Assembly (NCBI GenBank): GCA_016875025.1
Contig: VGSH01000008.1
Location: 1-51,154, forward strand
DNA from: Deltaproteobacteria bacterium
GTDB lineage: Bacteria; Desulfobacterota; WTBG01; CAIYCZ01; CAIRTM01
Reading direction: 5' to 3'
Length of the DNA stretch: 51,154 nucleotides
How positions within the stretch are numbered: position 1 is the first letter of the stretch; each line of letters starts with the position of its first letter. The translations under genes and the position numbers were made by a program. The notes below the pieces were generated by a model. It made no database searches, was not told where the DNA came from, and was given only the letters and a program-made list of their open reading frames with translations. Below, one piece after another: positions 49,601 to 51,154 of this stretch.

Positions 49601-51154
49601 CAGTCAATGGGTGTGGGCGGCATCGGTTTCACCCTGGCGGGCGCCATGGGCCAGATCGGCGCCATGTACCAGGCCCGCGACAGCCTGAATGAATTCATGA
49701 ACGACACCTGGATACTCTATATCGACTATGAGAACGAGTTGTACAACTGGGAGAATTACTACTTTCCCGCAATGGACAATGGCGAGCGCACGGTCAAGTA
49801 CGCGCTCATTAATCTGAACGGCTTCGGCGTGAGCGGCCAAACGCCCGCTATTACATCGACCAACCCGGACTTCGAGCTGGTTGGACAACCCGTGCCCACC
49901 GCCGGTACTCTGGGCGAGGGTTACTTTACCTTCCGCATGCATAATGCGGACAGTCTTATGCCGGGCGATAGAATACCTGTTACCCTCTCAATCCAGTCGC
50001 CTGAGGGCCGCGATGTGCGCACCACGGCCACGTTTCTCGCAGCCCCGTGCCGTCTGCAGAACATTTATATCGACGCGCAGGATGACAGAAGCTCCTATCC
50101 GCTCATGCCGGGAGCAACAGTTTCAATACACGCCGATGAGCCCTATGAGGGCATGGAGCTTGAATGGGCGATTGATTACGAGAGGACCTCACCCGGTATT
50201 TTTGGCAGCATCATAGCGCAGAAGGAAAACAGCTGCTGGCTGTCTATCGATGAGAACACCCGTCTTGAGGGCAGCGGGTATATAGTTCTGAAAGTAAAGG
50301 ATGCGAACATTCCGGGCTGTGAAATTACCCGCGCCATTCTCGTGGGATGCGAGTCCTGCTCGCAGGGCGGTGGCTGCCCGGACGGCTCGCTTAAGTGTGT
50401 TGATATCCAGCAGGGTATTGATTTTAAGATCAGTTTGGGCAGGGCAGCGGGCGGCATGAGCGCCGGGTCGCTCTATATTCAGGCTGATAAGCTGCGCCCG
50501 GATGCCGCAAAGACCAAATCTTTAGATGCCGTCGGCGAGCATATTGGCGCGGCCCTGGGGGTAGAGTCCCTGGCACAAGGGCTTGAAATTGTGTATGCGG
50601 CCTCAGGTGATTTCTCATCCGAAATCTACGATGTCAACGAGCTCTACTCCAAAGATACGCTGCGCCAGATTGTTGCGCCTGAGGCTTTCATTGATATCCT
50701 GAGCACTGATGAGTATTCCTACCAGATACGTTTTTATCCGCCCTCGGCACGGGGCGAGAAAAATGATGAGGGTATTTACGAGCTCAACTCCGGCGCTGCC
50801 CCGACCGGGCTGTGGACGATTCGCAACCAGAGCGCATCCGTTGATGTGTGCGAAAGCCTGCTGATCACGGAAAACCGCGGCAATGTGGTAAAGAGCTACG
50901 AATACCAACACCAGGCAGGCTCTAATCTCTGGAGGCTCATCAAGGGCGAGAGCGATCAGGTGATAGAGGTCCAGACCACCGCCCTTGGCAGAAACGAGTG
51001 GGTCGAGGTACGCACGGAAAAGGACAGCCAGGGCCGCATTGCATCCAAAAACAGCACGCTGTACCGCAAGCATGCCTGGGGCCGGGCCGTGAAGGAGCAA
51101 ACAATTGATCCGGATGCGGCCCGTCTCACCACCCGCACGCAGCACGATCCGACT
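46658..51154 (+). CDS. Exported transglutaminase-like / RHS-type giant protein, 3' end beyond the window
   Basis: An uninterrupted frame of 1,499 codons from ATG (GGAG 8 nt upstream) to the window's last base. The N-terminus (MKKLFLLTGVILSAC...WLFAQ) is an export signal; LSAC could be a lipobox, but the hydrophobic stretch continues, so cleavage after LFA is equally possible. A helical region follows, then a transglutaminase-like core (~262-445): GSAQTLAEGCGNDVDIASLL, RYSGYPARYAEV, HTCVEVYLPYAD and WVPLAPAFK. The usual nucleophile Cys position reads Asp (D325; a Cys lies at 322), His is kept (H397) and the Asp position reads Ala (A425), so activity is doubtful. From about residue 1255 the sequence (DIQQGIDFKISLGRAAGGMS) resembles the start of an RHS/YD-repeat shell. 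It closes the putative three-gene operon. Confidence 0.8.
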   Translation, partial: MKKLFLLTGVILSACLVFVPWLFAQGMFNPGTYERFEQLGQELSSHMQQLDRQLEDVQTRRTDKARSAFLKSAGRFAGRAGELNRMLEKMEQELLANGVDDIFVERHRAQSAALQKRFATMAESIRNGDIDDIIERGMLSGRNKRRKAMEHSRAQGRDARKRKTSGEIVKPKGRELTRAEIDNFNSPRPSIGLLSENGTFTMVKFDSNDSLPAGQPQHALLSPVAAWDLDVPRNVRPIQVAGLSTVHGLVRQATIAAIAPPVAADLLEDELGDVVFTASIRALADRLGKNPIRIYEWVKNTIDFQPYRGSLKGSAQTLAEGCGNDVDIASLLIALLRYSGYPARYAEVRAIVDIDRAMQWLGVKSPEMVGYYLSTGDIGNVEDLYRGSAVAQSKFQHTCVEVYLPYADYRGTEESERHKLWVPLAPAFKQYTSTAGAIHDPDLGFDAEQFIQSLDQFSSIADSGLVDIDSASFQDFMTTATADYQAQLQDYLDAHPDMKLRDFYGNDEVAQETFPILPITLPFETDPAHYRPYSAVPLEEHHQVCVQLSYWGVDLDIELETLEIDYHAPTSLVAGQRLVLSYVPSTSEDYKTLARYTGTFFEIPCYMIYMRPQLRLNGRLVAENLGKDAEISMGLEETLRVSIVRPGEDVKNPSRTSDYVTTVGDHTAIVLGLGRGSSENITAAIARFGGALDERTKEIDRLLGEQLHITGSSYFYQLDTHADLIARQLGVRWFRNPSDVRVARHLKVSYLFDVWPVRITETNIRVDLSERVQAVPQDPDWNLRDAFLRAESMQGSVFEHLVLQQLFRQESVSAVKLVAEAVNSGVPLYQFTQDMESFDLSPLQLEAEDLEIIRRELTEYGQDVLVPAARIDVGTFTGVGIISTTPPGNPLGPYRMGYLISLKGADPYVIDGGQIVEEIDTWNRDFVDPDYRDWIQVAGLLSDAATAIITNSESIRAGNVPVNTLIRGIAQNVMALQLAQIQSMGVGGIGFTLAGAMGQIGAMYQARDSLNEFMNDTWILYIDYENELYNWENYYFPAMDNGERTVKYALINLNGFGVSGQTPAITSTNPDFELVGQPVPTAGTLGEGYFTFRMHNADSLMPGDRIPVTLSIQSPEGRDVRTTATFLAAPCRLQNIYIDAQDDRSSYPLMPGATVSIHADEPYEGMELEWAIDYERTSPGIFGSIIAQKENSCWLSIDENTRLEGSGYIVLKVKDANIPGCEITRAILVGCESCSQGGGCPDGSLKCVDIQQGIDFKISLGRAAGGMSAGSLYIQADKLRPDAAKTKSLDAVGEHIGAALGVESLAQGLEIVYAASGDFSSEIYDVNELYSKDTLRQIVAPEAFIDILSTDEYSYQIRFYPPSARGEKNDEGIYELNSGAAPTGLWTIRNQSASVDVCESLLITENRGNVVKSYEYQHQAGSNLWRLIKGESDQVIEVQTTALGRNEWVEVRTEKDSQGRIASKNSTLYRKHAWGRAVKEQTIDPDAARLTTRTQHDPT

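Overview
The window is bacterial chromosome, about 55% G+C by eye. It opens with a very long same-strand run of translation and transcription genes (bases 1-27,982) that joins the beta (secE-nusG-rplKAJL-rpoBC), str (rpsL-rpsG-tuf), S10, spc and alpha clusters without interruption. The organism is most likely a deltaproteobacterium in the broad sense (Desulfobacterota-like). The grounds are the fused cluster order, Cys-containing L33, L36 and S14, a bacterial archaemetzincin, an OFA-type carboxylate transporter beside a Cys-rich GcvH-like protein, an NtrC-type two-component pair, and an intergenic repeat with a GGCTGTTGAAAAA terminus of a kind I associate with that group. This is inference, not a database placement.

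Region 1 (1-27,982). The 3' end of a first tuf gene is followed by rpmG, tRNA-Trp(CCA), secE, nusG, the L11/L1/L10/L7-L12 genes, an attenuator-like hairpin, rpoB and rpoC. A new promoter-like sequence precedes rpsL-rpsG-tuf, which runs into rpsJ...rpsC-rplP-rpmC-rpsQ, then rplN...rplO-secY-infA-rpmJ, then rpsM-rpsK-rpsD-rpoA-rplQ, ending at a perfect 10-bp-stem terminator. Relative to the common bacterial order, fusA (between rpsG and tuf), rpmD (between rpsE and rplO) and adk/map (between secY and infA) are absent. About a third of the genes start at GTG or TTG.

Region 2 (28,000-37,000). A small unknown protein and a Sir2 deacetylase are followed by an AT-rich regulatory gap holding a sigma54-like site. 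Then come an OFA-family MFS transporter and a GcvH-like lipoyl-domain protein with an N-terminal Cys cluster. On the opposite strand lie an archaemetzincin, an NtrC-type regulator, a Cache-domain histidine kinase, and a shortened MurF-like protein that has lost its ATP-binding loop. This last gene is bracketed by two directly oriented copies of a ~134-bp palindromic repeat. The kinase/regulator pair is a plausible controller of the transporter through sigma54.

Region 3 (37,258-51,154, running off the end). Three tightly packed genes on the + strand encode a 2,881-residue secreted protein (two squalene-cyclase-like alpha-toroids, about nine CARDB domains, three PKD-like domains, a choice-of-anchor-A C-terminus), a four-helix-bundle 'suffix' protein carrying a strictly 9-nt-phased GTCCAC repeat, and an exported transglutaminase-like/RHS-type giant (at least 1,499 residues, still open at the window edge). 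Spacings of 1 and 12 nt suggest one operon. This cell-surface locus is the least ordinary part of the window and the best candidate for an undescribed system.
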